Notes: a model not told the origin generated them from the letters alone. A stretch of DNA of 37,183 nt from Candidatus Sulfotelmatobacter sp. (GCA_030039165.1 JASHQM010000235.1:1-37183); one strand, 5' to 3'. Counted from the stretch's first letter, positions 8,601-16,925 are shown. Numbers and translations: made by a program.

Positions 8601-9536
8601 TCACATCGGATCGCGATATCTGCGTAGTTGCACCGTAGCCGCAAGGAATGCGGCGGCGACCAGTAACCCCACCCACAGGCCGGGGATGCTCAGAAATTTT
8701 CCCGGCGTGAGATGGGTCATGTTGGGGTCGAACGGAAACTCACCCGCCGTTGCAGAATTCACTGCCGCATCCCCAGAGAACCGATAATTCAGCAGCGAAG
8801 AGAATTGGGACGTGCCGAACACAATCTTCTCCAGAATGCTGATCGCCAATGGCGGCACAAAAGCCCAAAGGAACGTTGCTCTCCGCGCCCACGCAGAGAC
8901 CAGCAGCAGCCATGCGTATATGGGCGCCCACCACAGCACATGCATGGTGAAAAGGTGATAGAGCAACTGCAGATCCATTTGGAACAGCGGCAACCGTGAC
9001 CAGAGAGCGGCCACACTCTGTCCTCGCGCGATGAGCGCGGCGCTGTTCAGCAGAAACATGAACCAATGTGTCGCCACTGTGATTGCCATCGTGACCAGGG
9101 GCAATACCAACAAAGGAATGCACGCCTTCGACAACACTGCGGTCAGATCGGAAACCGGCAGCGACTTCCAGAACAGGATGCTGCGATCGCGGCGTTCGCC
9201 ATAGAGCGCGTCGAGGCAGTAAAAGACAGCCACGATTAACGCCGTGCCCATGATGAAACCTGACGCGATATTGTAGGGATCCTGAAAGGTGAGGTGCGGC
9301 ATGTCCTTGTGGTGCGCGGCCATCTCCAGAATGTGCCGCGGAACGTGGATCAAGGCGATCAGATATCCAAGCAGAATCACGCCCGCCACGACCGTCGGCG
9401 CGACGTAGATCGAGCGGTTCTCCCACAGTTCGCGCCGCACCGACCAGAAGAAGGGGCGGGTTGCTGACATCACTGCGGGAGCGACGGGCTGCGACTCGAG
9501 AGCAGATTCCTGTACCACATTGGTTTGAGTATTCAT
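8601..9536 (-). CDS. ABC transporter permease subunit
   Basis: A 311-residue membrane protein with about six hydrophobic segments, of the ABC-2 / YtrC-like type. After a 30-residue cytoplasmic lead comes PFFWSVRRELWENRSIYVAPTV, an amphipathic start typical of such permeases, and later the loop YGERRDRSILFWKSLPVS, a hallmark of ABC-2 permeases that contact the ATPase. The gene overlaps the ATPase gene by 4 bases (ATGA), so the two are made together. Related YtrBC systems respond to cell-wall-active compounds, but the substrate here is unknown. Confidence 0.92.
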   Translation of the reverse strand: MNTQTNVVQESALESQPVAPAVMSATRPFFWSVRRELWENRSIYVAPTVVAGVILLGYLIALIHVPRHILEMAAHHKDMPHLTFQDPYNIASGFIMGTALIVAVFYCLDALYGERRDRSILFWKSLPVSDLTAVLSKACIPLLVLPLVTMAITVATHWFMFLLNSAALIARGQSVAALWSRLPLFQMDLQLLYHLFTMHVLWWAPIYAWLLLVSAWARRATFLWAFVPPLAISILEKIVFGTSQFSSLLNYRFSGDAAVNSATAGEFPFDPNMTHLTPGKFLSIPGLWVGLLVAAAFLAATVQLRRYRDPM

Positions 9537-10414
9537 CGAACTGCTCCTTGGGCTGTCTCGGGCTTCTCATCCCCCATTACCGCAACAAACAGATCCGCAA
9601 TGCTGGGCGTGCGCACCTCACCCAGCGCTGATAACTTCCCCCGATCCACACCGTCGAACAGCAGGTTGCTTCGCCCGAATACCTGCCGTTCATGAATGGG
9701 CTTGAGCAACCGCGCTGCAGCAAGCTGATCAGGGTTGACCGTTACCTCTGAGTAACGAGACTCGAATTCCTCCATGGTGCAATTGAGCACGACTCGCCCG
9801 TGATTGATGAACATCAGGTCCGTGAGAACGTGCTGAACTTCTTCCACCAAGTGCGTGGTTACGACAATCGTGCGGCTGCGGTCGAAATAATCGTTGAGCA
9901 GGGAATCGTAAAACTGCTTGCGATACAAAATATCCAGGCCCAGCGTTGGCTCGTCCAGCACCAGCAGCCTCGCGTCTATGGCCATGAGTAGCGCAAGATG
10001 CAGTTGCATTACCATGCCTTTCGACAGCTCTCTCACCCGACTGGCGCGCTTGATTGCCGTCTTCGCCAGAAAACTTTCTGCCTTGGCGCGATCAAACCGG
10101 GGATGCACTCCGCGCACAAAATCCAACACCTGGGAAACCCGCATCCAGCGCGGCAGAACAGCGACGTCAGCGACGAAACAGACATCCCGCATCAGCTGAT
10201 CGCGCTCTTTCCACGGATCACGGCCCAACACTCGCAGCTCGCCGTGATGTGGAGTCAGGCCGAGGATCGCATTCAGGGCCGTGGTCTTGCCGGCGCCGTT
10301 CGGTCCAATCAACCCCAGGATGCGGCCCTCGTCAACGCGCAAATCGATGCCGTCAACTGCAACCGTTGTGCCGTATGCCTTGCGCAGTCCGTGTGCTTCG
10401 ATCACTGTCGCCAT
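9533..10414 (-). CDS. ABC transporter ATP-binding protein
   Basis: A 293-residue ATPase that would power the permease encoded directly downstream. Walker A is GPNGAGKTT (residues 37-45), the signature is ELSKGM instead of LSGGQ (about 129-134), Walker B is LLVLDEP (150-156) and the switch histidine is in TTHLVEE (188). The usual Q-loop glutamine is not obvious in the CFVADVAVLP stretch, a variation seen in YtrB-like subunits. The start at 10414 is preferred over 10468 because GGAGAG lies just upstream and the family N-terminus begins there; it is four bases after the regulator's stop. The C-terminal ~75 residues form a separate accessory domain. Confidence 0.95.
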   Translation of the reverse strand: MATVIEAHGLRKAYGTTVAVDGIDLRVDEGRILGLIGPNGAGKTTALNAILGLTPHHGELRVLGRDPWKERDQLMRDVCFVADVAVLPRWMRVSQVLDFVRGVHPRFDRAKAESFLAKTAIKRASRVRELSKGMVMQLHLALLMAIDARLLVLDEPTLGLDILYRKQFYDSLLNDYFDRSRTIVVTTHLVEEVQHVLTDLMFINHGRVVLNCTMEEFESRYSEVTVNPDQLAAARLLKPIHERQVFGRSNLLFDGVDRGKLSALGEVRTPSIADLFVAVMGDEKPETAQGAVR

Positions 10415-10418
10415 GGCT

Positions 10419-10841
10419 TCAGCTCTCCTCTTTCTTGGCGTCCATCGCCGTTTCATTTGCGGCCGCACCGTCGGAAGCCGGTTCGCGGCTCGCCTTCCCG
10501 TTCAACAGTTCTTTCGCGCTCAGGCCCAGCCTTTGAATGCTTAGGTAAATTCTCGGCCACTCCTCCGCGAGAAATTTATGCCGTTCACCCGCGAGCAGCA
10601 AACCGCGGGCTCCCTCTTTCACAAACATTCCTAGCCCTCGCCTTGTCTCCACAAAACCGTCATTCACCAGTTCCTGATAACCCTTGAGGACCGTCAGCGG
10701 ATTCACCCGGTATTCCGCCGCCACGTTGCGCACCGAAGGCAGCGGATCGCCCTCTTTCAGAACGCCGTCGAGTATCATCGCGACGACGCGGTCGCGAAGC
10801 TGGCGGTAAATCGGCTGATTGTCATTCCATTCGCGGTCCAT
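10419..10841 (-). CDS. GntR family regulator, YtrA subfamily
   Basis: A 140-residue transcription factor. The N-terminal winged helix is clear (PIYRQLRDRVVAMILDGVLKEGDPLPSVRNVAAEY, then RVNPLTVLKGYQELVNDGFVETRRGLGMFV). The short C-terminal part, without a large effector-binding domain, is typical of the YtrA subfamily. Such regulators usually repress their own ABC-transporter operon and lie first in it, as here. No Shine-Dalgarno precedes the ATG; instead a perfect inverted repeat lies right there (10846-10861), which may be the binding site. The last 25 residues are low-complexity and charged. Confidence 0.92.
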   Translation of the reverse strand: MDREWNDNQPIYRQLRDRVVAMILDGVLKEGDPLPSVRNVAAEYRVNPLTVLKGYQELVNDGFVETRRGLGMFVKEGARGLLLAGERHKFLAEEWPRIYLSIQRLGLSAKELLNGKASREPASDGAAANETAMDAKKEES

Positions 10842-10845
10842 ACTG

Positions 10846-10861
10846 GTTTTCTCGTGAAAAC
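10846..10861. promoter_or_regulatory. Inverted repeat in front of the GntR gene
   Basis: GTTTTC (10846-10851) and GAAAAC (10856-10861) are perfect complements with a 4-base spacer, lying 5-20 bases upstream of the GntR start codon. GntR proteins bind short palindromes and YtrA-type regulators are usually autoregulatory, so this is a good operator candidate. The assignment is inferred from position only. Confidence 0.4.
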
Positions 10862-10922
10862 TCGTTCTAAAGATCTGGTGACTTCAGCCAGGGGCTTTCT
10901 GTTCAGTCGCCGGCCGCGCCCA

Positions 10923-11417
10923 TCATTTCACACGCTTCAGATCGAGCAACCCTCCCTCGGTTTTACCGTCCGCCATGAGAAACTCCCACTTTTCCGTATG
11001 GTGATTCGCGTCGATAAGGTTGAACGTGGCGCGCTGCATGTGTCCCGGCTGCGATTTCAGCAGGTTGCTTACGCTGACAAAATTGAAGGTGATGGTTTTG
11101 CCGTCCGGCGAGATCGTTGCCGCCATGTGCGGCTGATTTCCCGAGTCGCAGTAGTGAGTCAACACCAGTTGGTCGGCGTCGAGGTGAATCATTGTTACGG
11201 GATCGCTCGGCGAGTCTGCACCCATCTGGTGCAGGAGCGTGTTGCCGCCGGAAACTACGCGCAGCGTCACCTTCAGCGTCTCTCCTCCAAAGCTCCCTTC
11301 CCAGGAGCCTGCCAGGGATTTCAAGTGGTCAAACGACTTTTGCGCCTCCGACTGAGCGAACGCCGCTGTCGAGAGCGCTGTCAGAAGAATTACCAGTACA
11401 AAACGGGCCGTCTTCAT
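10923..11417 (-). CDS. Exported protein of unknown function
   Basis: A 164-residue secreted protein. Residues 1-21 are a signal peptide (KTARFVLVILLTALSTAAFAQ) with a cleavage site after AFA. The mature part starts with FDHLKSLAGSWEGSFGG and continues with alternating strands (HMAATISPDGKTITFNFVSV), like small beta-barrel proteins of the DUF1579/lipocalin-like kind; that link is tentative. The start at 11417 has AGGAGG about five bases upstream. The promoter region carries a perfect 9-bp inverted repeat (11471-11494), so the gene is probably controlled by a dedicated regulator. It lies 81 bases upstream of the GntR start on the same strand. Confidence 0.8.
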   Translation of the reverse strand: MKTARFVLVILLTALSTAAFAQSEAQKSFDHLKSLAGSWEGSFGGETLKVTLRVVSGGNTLLHQMGADSPSDPVTMIHLDADQLVLTHYCDSGNQPHMAATISPDGKTITFNFVSVSNLLKSQPGHMQRATFNLIDANHHTEKWEFLMADGKTEGGLLDLKRVK

Positions 11418-11470
11418 ATTTCCTCCTGTTTGCCTCCCGGATCCTGATTTCCTCAAATCCGGTGAATAAT

Positions 11471-11494
11471 ACTGTTATACTTAACTATAACAGT
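11471..11494. promoter_or_regulatory. Perfect 9-bp inverted repeat, operator candidate
   Basis: ACTGTTATA (11471-11479) and TATAACAGT (11486-11494) are exact reverse complements around a 6-base spacer. The site lies 54 bases upstream of the start codon of the exported protein at 10923-11417. It overlaps AT-rich sequence where a minus-strand -10 element (TATAAC) could sit, so a bound dimer would block transcription. The symmetry suits a helix-turn-helix dimer; which regulator binds is unknown. Confidence 0.55.
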
Positions 11495-11569
11495 AAGAAA
11501 ATAGCAAGCTCTTTTTCAAATCTTATTATTTCACTGAAAACAATGGGTTTGATTTACCCTCGGTGGGGT

Positions 11570-11587
11570 TTTCCACAGCTGTGGAAA
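11570..11587. promoter_or_regulatory. 18-bp perfect palindrome with DnaA-box-like halves
   Basis: TTTCCACAG (11570-11578) is followed directly by its reverse complement CTGTGGAAA. With the T at 11569 the left half reads TTTTCCACA, a known DnaA-box variant of TTATCCACA. It lies in the 309-base gap between the exported protein (start 11417) and the protease gene (stop 11727); apart from this and the repeat at 11471-11494 I see nothing else in that gap. Confidence 0.4.
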
Positions 11588-11726
11588 CTGCATGACTGCG
11601 GGGTTTGCAGGGATTTCGGAGTCCGTCTACTGCTGACTACTCGCATTAATCGCAGGCACGCTCTTCCGCCTTGGCTGATAGCCTCGGCCGGCTACATTAG
11701 AAATCGAGGGCATTTCTTGGCAAATA

Positions 11727-13241
11727 TCACTCCATTTCGAAGCTCAAATAGGTCAATCCATCTGACCGCTCGACTTGCAGCACCACTGGGTCGCCTGACT
11801 TCAACGGCAAAATCGCCGCCCGCAATGCCGCCATATCCGTGATAAGCGTAGTGTTCAGCGCGTGAATCACATCGCCGGTTTCAAGGCCCGTGTCGGGCAG
11901 GATGAGATCCGCGGCACGGCCCAGCACGACAACGCCCGACTTGATGCGCAGATCGAACTTGGCCAGCAGATCAGGAGTGAGATCGACTCCCAGAATTCCA
12001 AGGCGCGGGATCAGGCTCTTTTCGGGATCGGCGGCGTCAAAGAGCTGATCCATCTGGTCCCGGTGTTCGATGGCGGGAATATATAGCGTTTGCTTCTGGT
12101 CATCACGCAGGATTTCAAGTTTCAACACCCGATCGAGGCGGTGAAGATAAAGCGCAGCCGAAAGCTGGGGCAAGGTATCAATACGGCGGTCGTCGGCCAT
12201 GAGAACGATGTCCTGAATATGCAAACCCGCAGACTCAGCCGGCCCTCCCGGCTTGACGTCGGCGATGATTACGCCCCAGTGCTGCGGAAGTTTCAACCCC
12301 TCGGCCATCGTGGGCGTGATTTCCTGCGCCACCGCCCCGATCTCGACGCGGTGGACGTGCCCGTACTTGCGCAGGCTGCGGTAAACGAAATCCACAATCC
12401 GGGCGGGAATGGCGAAACCCAGGCCTTCGCTGCCGCCGCCGCTCGAAAGAATGAACGTGTTGATCCCAACCACGTCCCCATTCATATCAACCAGCGGTCC
12501 TCCGCTGTTGCCGGGATTGATGGGGGCGTCGGTTTGAATGTAGGTCATGGCCTTGGTGGGATCGGGCTGGCGGGCAACGGCGCTGACGACTCCCAAGGTC
12601 ACCGAATTCTGCAATCCTTCGGGACTGCCGATAGCGAAAACCAACTGGCCGACGCGGGGGCGTGTCTGTGTGAGTAACGCAAGTGTAGGAAGATCGTTGC
12701 CATCGATTTTAAGCAGCGCGAGATCGGTGTCTTTATGAACGCCGATGAGACGGGCTTCAAGGATGTGGCGCTTGCCCTCAGGCACGGATCGGCCGGAATC
12801 GCCCGGCAGGGGCAACGCCACGCGAATGCGCTGCGCTCCTTCGACAACGTGCGCATTGGTCATGATGTAGCCGGCGGGATCCACAATCACTCCCGAGCCC
12901 ACTGCGTGCTGACGCACAATCAGCGCCGTTTCGGTGCGGTCCTGCTCATGCAATGGCCCGTAGCCCGTAACCTGAATCTGCACAACCGCAGGCGCAACCT
13001 TGGCTGCCAGGCCCTCGAGCGCGTTGTTGAGTTGGAGCAACGCTGCCGCGGCGGGAGCCGATTCGTCGGGCTTGGGCTGAGTTTTTTCCTGGGACGGCTT
13101 ATTGGCTGCTGTCGAGGTTGGCTGACTCTGCGCGATGGTTTGCGCCGCAGAGAGGCAGAACGCGAGCAGAAAACACACGAAGGTGCAGGCCACAGAATGC
13201 GGGACTGCTGATTCTGATTTTGATGAAGCTGAATTAAGCAT
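11727..13241 (-). CDS. HtrA/DegP-like serine protease with two PDZ domains
   Basis: A 504-residue exported S1C-family protease for quality control of envelope proteins. A signal peptide covers about residues 15-38 and is followed by a Pro/Gln-rich linker. The trypsin-like domain has the triad His131 (MTNAHVV), Asp173 (DTDLALLKI) and Ser246 (GNSGGP). PDZ1 spans about 300-385 (GVIIADVKPGGPAESAGL) and PDZ2 about 415-500 (GVVVLGRAADLILPDTGLETGDVI). AGGAG lies about nine bases before the ATG. It is read in the same direction as the neighbours but has wide gaps on both sides, so it is probably its own transcript. Confidence 0.95.
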   Translation of the reverse strand: MLNSASSKSESAVPHSVACTFVCFLLAFCLSAAQTIAQSQPTSTAANKPSQEKTQPKPDESAPAAAALLQLNNALEGLAAKVAPAVVQIQVTGYGPLHEQDRTETALIVRQHAVGSGVIVDPAGYIMTNAHVVEGAQRIRVALPLPGDSGRSVPEGKRHILEARLIGVHKDTDLALLKIDGNDLPTLALLTQTRPRVGQLVFAIGSPEGLQNSVTLGVVSAVARQPDPTKAMTYIQTDAPINPGNSGGPLVDMNGDVVGINTFILSSGGGSEGLGFAIPARIVDFVYRSLRKYGHVHRVEIGAVAQEITPTMAEGLKLPQHWGVIIADVKPGGPAESAGLHIQDIVLMADDRRIDTLPQLSAALYLHRLDRVLKLEILRDDQKQTLYIPAIEHRDQMDQLFDAADPEKSLIPRLGILGVDLTPDLLAKFDLRIKSGVVVLGRAADLILPDTGLETGDVIHALNTTLITDMAALRAAILPLKSGDPVVLQVERSDGLTYLSFEME

Positions 13242-13342
13242 GAGTAGAAACTCCTGGGCGAATGCAGAACGCTCCTAGTGTAAGACGCTAAGGAAGGGGT
13301 GAGGTTGCAGGCCGGGTTGAGAGAATCGCGGCCGGTAGTTGA

Positions 13343-14017
13343 TCAGCACTTCATTTCTTTCAGATTCGAGCTGATTGTTAGCTTCGCCTCCGTGGCGCGT
13401 TGAACATCTTCGGGCGTCAGGCCAGGAGCGATTTCTTCGAGCACCAGGCCGTTTTTTGTCACGCGGATGTAGGCCATTTCCGTGACGATGGTATCGACCA
13501 CACCCACTCCAGTCAGCGGCAGCGTGCACTTTTTCAAAATTTTGGGAGCGCCATCCCGGGTGGTGTGCTCCATAGCCACGACCACCCGGCGCGCCCCGGC
13601 AACCAGATCCATTGCTCCGCCCATACCTTTGACCATTTTGCCGGGGATCATCCAGTTGGCCAGGTTCCCGGCTTCATCAACTTCCATGGCGCCGAGTACG
13701 CTCAAATCGATGTGCGACCCGCGAATCATGGCAAAAGAATCGGCGCTGGAGAAATATGATGTGCCCGCCATTTCGGTGACCGTCTCTTTACCGGCGTTGA
13801 TGAGATCGGCGTCTTCCCGGCCCTCGATCGGGTAAGGGCCAATGCCGAGCATGCCATTTTCAGATTGCAGAATCACTTCGATTCCGGAGGGAACGTAATT
13901 TGAAATCAATGTGGGCATACCAATCCCGAGATTGACGTAGAATCCGTCGCGCAGTTCGCGGGCGATGCGCTTCACAATGCGTTCGCGTTTGTCGCTGTCT
14001 TTGCCGGGTTTGGTCAT
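13343..14017 (-). CDS. scoB: 3-oxoacid CoA-transferase subunit B
   Basis: Beta subunit of a succinyl-CoA:3-ketoacid CoA-transferase, which moves CoA from succinyl-CoA to acetoacetate so that ketone bodies can be oxidised. The 224-residue length is normal. The catalytic glutamate is Glu53 in the SENG motif, and [15 protein letters not shown] and [12 protein letters not shown] are typical subunit B segments. The alpha subunit lies 69 bases upstream on the same strand, as usual for the pair. The spacer contains a GGTCGTT repeat. An atoDA-type acetate CoA-transferase is the closest alternative, but the length and motifs fit ScoB better. Confidence 0.93.
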   Translation of the reverse strand: MTKPGKDSDKRERIVKRIARELRDGFYVNLGIGMPTLISNYVPSGIEVILQSENGMLGIGPYPIEGREDADLINAGKETVTEMAGTSYFSSADSFAMIRGSHIDLSVLGAMEVDEAGNLANWMIPGKMVKGMGGAMDLVAGARRVVVAMEHTTRDGAPKILKKCTLPLTGVGVVDTIVTEMAYIRVTKNGLVLEEIAPGLTPEDVQRATEAKLTISSNLKEMKC

Positions 14018-14033
14018 AGTGGCCGAAATCGCA

Positions 14034-14074
14034 GGTCGTTGGTCGTTAGTCGTTCGTCGTGTTCCTCGGTCGTT
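14034..14074. repeat. GGTCGTT heptamer repeats between scoA and scoB
   Basis: GGTCGTT occurs at 14034-14040, 14041-14047 and 14068-14074, with the one-mismatch copy AGTCGTT at 14048-14054. Three units are in direct tandem. It fills the short space between two co-transcribed genes, where slippage would be tolerated. Confidence 0.7.
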
Positions 14075-14086
14075 GGCTGCCGGGTT

Positions 14087-14794
14087 CTATCGATTAGACG
14101 CTGATCTTCGAACGGTCCTTTTTTCGATGCGCTTCTCGTAGATTTCGCCTTGAAAAATCCGATTCACGTAAACCGACGGCGTGTGTACCAGGTCACCATC
14201 CAATTCTCCGGGTTCGACGAGGTGTTCAACCTCTGCAATCGTAGTCCTGGCGGCTGTCGCCATGATGGGGTTGAAATTGCGCGCCGTCTTGCGATAGACC
14301 AGATTGCCCATGCGGTCGCCCTTCCACGCTTTGACCAACGCAAAGTCAGCTTTCAGCCAGCGCTCCATGACATAGATTCGGCCATCGAACTCGCGCGTTT
14401 CCTTGCCCTCAGCCACGACTGTACCCACGCCCGTCGGCGTGAAAAATGCAGGTATGCCTGCGCCTGCGGCGCGAATGCGTTCGGAGAACGTGCCTTGCGG
14501 CACCAGATCGAGTTCAACTTGCCCCGCCAGCACCATGGACTCAAGCAGTTTATTCTCCCCAACATATGTGCCAATGTGGCGGCGAATCTGCCCTGCGGCA
14601 AGCAATAGACCAGTACCGAAGCCATCGACCCCGGCGTTGTTGCTGATCGTGGTGAGGTTCCGGGATCCTTTCTTTACCAGCGCGCGGATCAGATTTTCAG
14701 GAATGCCGCACAAGCCGAAGCCGCCCAGCATGATGACCGAACCATCCACAACATCATGGATGGCCTCGTCGGCGTTGGCGACGACCTTATTCAT
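14087..14794 (-). CDS. scoA: 3-oxoacid CoA-transferase subunit A
   Basis: Alpha subunit (235 residues) of the CoA-transferase completed by the downstream ScoB. Typical motifs are IMLGGFGLCGIPENLI near the N-terminus (about residues 20-36), TTISNNAG, LVPQGTFSERIRAAGAGIPAFFTPTGVGT, and LVYRKTARNFNP in the C-terminal half. The enzyme is cytoplasmic and feeds acetoacetyl-CoA into thiolysis. No strong ribosome site precedes the ATG at 14794. It lies 95 bases after the prephenate dehydrogenase stop on the same strand but belongs to a different pathway, so co-regulation with the aromatic cluster is uncertain. Confidence 0.94.
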   Translation of the reverse strand: MNKVVANADEAIHDVVDGSVIMLGGFGLCGIPENLIRALVKKGSRNLTTISNNAGVDGFGTGLLLAAGQIRRHIGTYVGENKLLESMVLAGQVELDLVPQGTFSERIRAAGAGIPAFFTPTGVGTVVAEGKETREFDGRIYVMERWLKADFALVKAWKGDRMGNLVYRKTARNFNPIMATAARTTIAEVEHLVEPGELDGDLVHTPSVYVNRIFQGEIYEKRIEKRTVRRSASNR

Positions 14795-14889
14795 GGCGTC
14801 CGCATTCTAAATCAAATTCGCCACCGAGGCACGAAGCGCGCGCTGAAAACGGTGATGCGAATTTCCGGCGCTTAAAGAGAAAGCAAGTC

Positions 14890-15801
14890 TTAACGCAAGC
14901 GCGAGGCTCGCGATTTTGTTGAGCTTTCTTTTTCCCTTGAAACATCTTTGACAAACGGTTTTTGGGATAACCGGTGCGCGAGTTCGAATTCTTGTGCCAA
15001 TTGGCGGGTCGTGAGATTCTCGCGCAGGTGGGCCAGGCGCTGCTCGAGTTTAAGCAGCGCGTGTTCCAGATTTTTTTTATTGGTGATCGCGATATCTCGC
15101 CACATCGAGTACGGGCTCGCTGAGATGCGGGTCATCTCGCGCAGCGCACGGCCGCCCGCCGGAAGAAGCGGCGCCTCCGCGCCGAATTCGTCCACCAGGG
15201 TAGCGGCTAAGCCGGTGGAAATTATTTGCGGCAGGTGGCTGATCCAGGCGCAGAGATGATCATGCTCGTCGGCAGGCAGCATGACGATGCGGGCGCCGAT
15301 TTTATTGATCCAGCCGGTGAATTCGGTAAAGATTCCCTTGCCCAGATCCTGCCGTGGCAACGGCGTCAGGAACCAGACTGCATTCTGAAATAAATCGGCG
15401 TCGGCGTGCTCGATGCCGCTGTGTTCATTGCCGGCCATGGGATGGCCGGGGAGGAAGCGCTTCGCGGCTTGCTTTCCCAGGACGGTTCGGGCGCGGTCCA
15501 CAATTGTTTTCTTGGTGCTGCCGACATCAGTGAGCAGAGCATTGGCCGGAAGTGCTGGCGCCAGGCGCCCGATCAGGTCGACGATAACCAGAACGGGCGT
15601 GGCGAGCAGCACCAGATCGCTGCCACGCACCGCTTCGATGGGATCGGCCGAACCTTGGTCGATCGCGCCCAGCTTCTTCGCCACTTTTAACATCGCGTCC
15701 CGATCACAGCCCACAATCCGGCCTTTGAAGTGGCGCTTTCGCAACGCAAGGGCGAATGATCCGCCGATCAGCCCGGTGCCGACGATCGTGATTTGACGCA
15801 T
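14890..15801 (-). CDS. tyrA: Prephenate dehydrogenase
   Basis: Converts prephenate to 4-hydroxyphenylpyruvate with NAD(P), the committed step to tyrosine. The 303-residue protein has the N-terminal dinucleotide-binding motif GTGLIGGS (residues 8-15), the ATPV strand, the catalytic HPMAGNEHSG segment (His120 onward), and an all-helical C-terminal dimerisation part (HLCAWISHLPQIIST, AGGRALREMTRISAS). There is no ACT domain, so feedback by tyrosine through that route is not expected. The last 20 residues are Lys/Arg/Ser-rich and unlike the family. It follows DAHP synthase by 104 bases that carry inverted repeats. Confidence 0.95.
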   Translation of the reverse strand: MRQITIVGTGLIGGSFALALRKRHFKGRIVGCDRDAMLKVAKKLGAIDQGSADPIEAVRGSDLVLLATPVLVIVDLIGRLAPALPANALLTDVGSTKKTIVDRARTVLGKQAAKRFLPGHPMAGNEHSGIEHADADLFQNAVWFLTPLPRQDLGKGIFTEFTGWINKIGARIVMLPADEHDHLCAWISHLPQIISTGLAATLVDEFGAEAPLLPAGGRALREMTRISASPYSMWRDIAITNKKNLEHALLKLEQRLAHLRENLTTRQLAQEFELAHRLSQKPFVKDVSREKESSTKSRASRLR

Positions 15802-15805
15802 GAAA

Positions 15806-15886
15806 AATTTTGTAATCGGGAAACTTGGTAATTTCGTAATCTGACTTCGGTACCGGCGGGTATTTAAATCACCAAATTACAAAATT
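15806..15886. repeat. AT-rich inverted repeats between tyrA and the DAHP synthase gene
   Basis: AATTTTGTAAT (15806-15816) and ATTACAAAATT (15876-15886) are perfect 11-bp complements with a 59-base interval. Variants of the same word, TTGGTAATTT (15825-15834) and TTCGTAAT (15833-15840), lie inside, and AATTACCAAATT follows at 15891-15902. The transcript could fold into a hairpin here. Confidence 0.6.
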
Positions 15887-15905
15887 CCTCAATTACCAAA
15901 TTCTC

Positions 15906-16925
15906 CTACGCGATCTTTCTTCCCACCGCTGGCGCGATCATGCGCAGTTCGTCCATCAGCTTGTCGAATTGTTCCGGGAACAGCGACTGCGCGCCATCCG
16001 ACCAGGCTTTGTCGGGAGTGCAATGGACTTCGATCAGCAGAGCATCGGCTCCCGCAGCCACAGCGGCTCGTGCCATCGGCGACACTTTATCCCGCCGGCC
16101 CGTGCCGTGCGAGGGATCGGCCGTGATGGGCAAATGCGAAAGCTTGTGAACGATGGGAATTGCAGAGATATCCATGGTGTTGCGTGTGTAGGTTTCAAAG
16201 GTGCGGATGCCGCGCTCGCAGAGAATCACATCGTAATTGCCCCCCGCCATGATGTATTCGGCCGAAAGCAGCAACTCTTCGAGAGTCGCGGCGATGCCGC
16301 GTTTCAGCAGAACCGGCTTGCGCACCTTTCCCAGTTCACGCAGCAGGTTGAAGTTCTGCATGTTGCGCGCGCCGACTTGCAGGATATCAACATAGGGTTG
16401 CATCAGAGGAATCTGAGAGATTTCCATCACTTCACTAACCACGAGAAGATTGAACTTCTGACCCGCTTCTCGCAGCAGCTTGAGCGCATCTTCGCCATGG
16501 CCCTGGAAGGAATATGGGGAACTGCGCGGCTTGAAAGCGCCGCCGCGAAGCACGCGCGCTCCCGCTTTGCTTACAACCTCGGCCGTGGAAAAAAGCTGCT
16601 CGCGAGTTTCCACCGAACAGGGGCCGGCCATCACGACAACCTCATTGCCGCCGACGCCGATGCCCTTCGGCAATCTGACGATCGTTCCCTCGGGACGAAA
16701 ACTCTTGCCCGCCAGCTTATAAGGCGAGCTGATGCGATGAACTTCCTGCACGCCCGCCAGCAGTTCTACATTGCGGATATCGAAGTCAATGCCAGCGCCT
16801 ACGGCGCCGAGCACAGTTTGGCGCGCTCCAGTAGAACGATGCACCTCGAAGCCCAGCTTCACCAGGTGGTCGATCACCTGCTGAATTTGGGCCTCATCTG
16901 CCGATTCTTGCATTGCAACAATCAA
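15906..16925 (-). CDS. aroF: 3-deoxy-7-phosphoheptulonate synthase (DAHP synthase)
   Basis: First enzyme of the shikimate pathway: condenses phosphoenolpyruvate with erythrose 4-phosphate. At 339 residues it belongs to the type I-beta (KDO8P-like) group, with an N-terminal ferredoxin-like regulatory domain ([20 protein letters not shown] to about residue 70) and a TIM barrel after it. Metal and substrate motifs are GPCSVE (Cys103), [29 protein letters not shown] and LLIEVH. The start is a TTG at 16925, supported by AGGAG eight bases upstream. In some relatives the N-terminal domain mediates inhibition by tyrosine or phenylalanine; here that is inference. It is followed by TyrA and preceded by chorismate mutase. 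Confidence 0.95.
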   Translation of the reverse strand: MIVAMQESADEAQIQQVIDHLVKLGFEVHRSTGARQTVLGAVGAGIDFDIRNVELLAGVQEVHRISSPYKLAGKSFRPEGTIVRLPKGIGVGGNEVVVMAGPCSVETREQLFSTAEVVSKAGARVLRGGAFKPRSSPYSFQGHGEDALKLLREAGQKFNLLVVSEVMEISQIPLMQPYVDILQVGARNMQNFNLLRELGKVRKPVLLKRGIAATLEELLLSAEYIMAGGNYDVILCERGIRTFETYTRNTMDISAIPIVHKLSHLPITADPSHGTGRRDKVSPMARAAVAAGADALLIEVHCTPDKAWSDGAQSLFPEQFDKLMDELRMIAPAVGRKIA

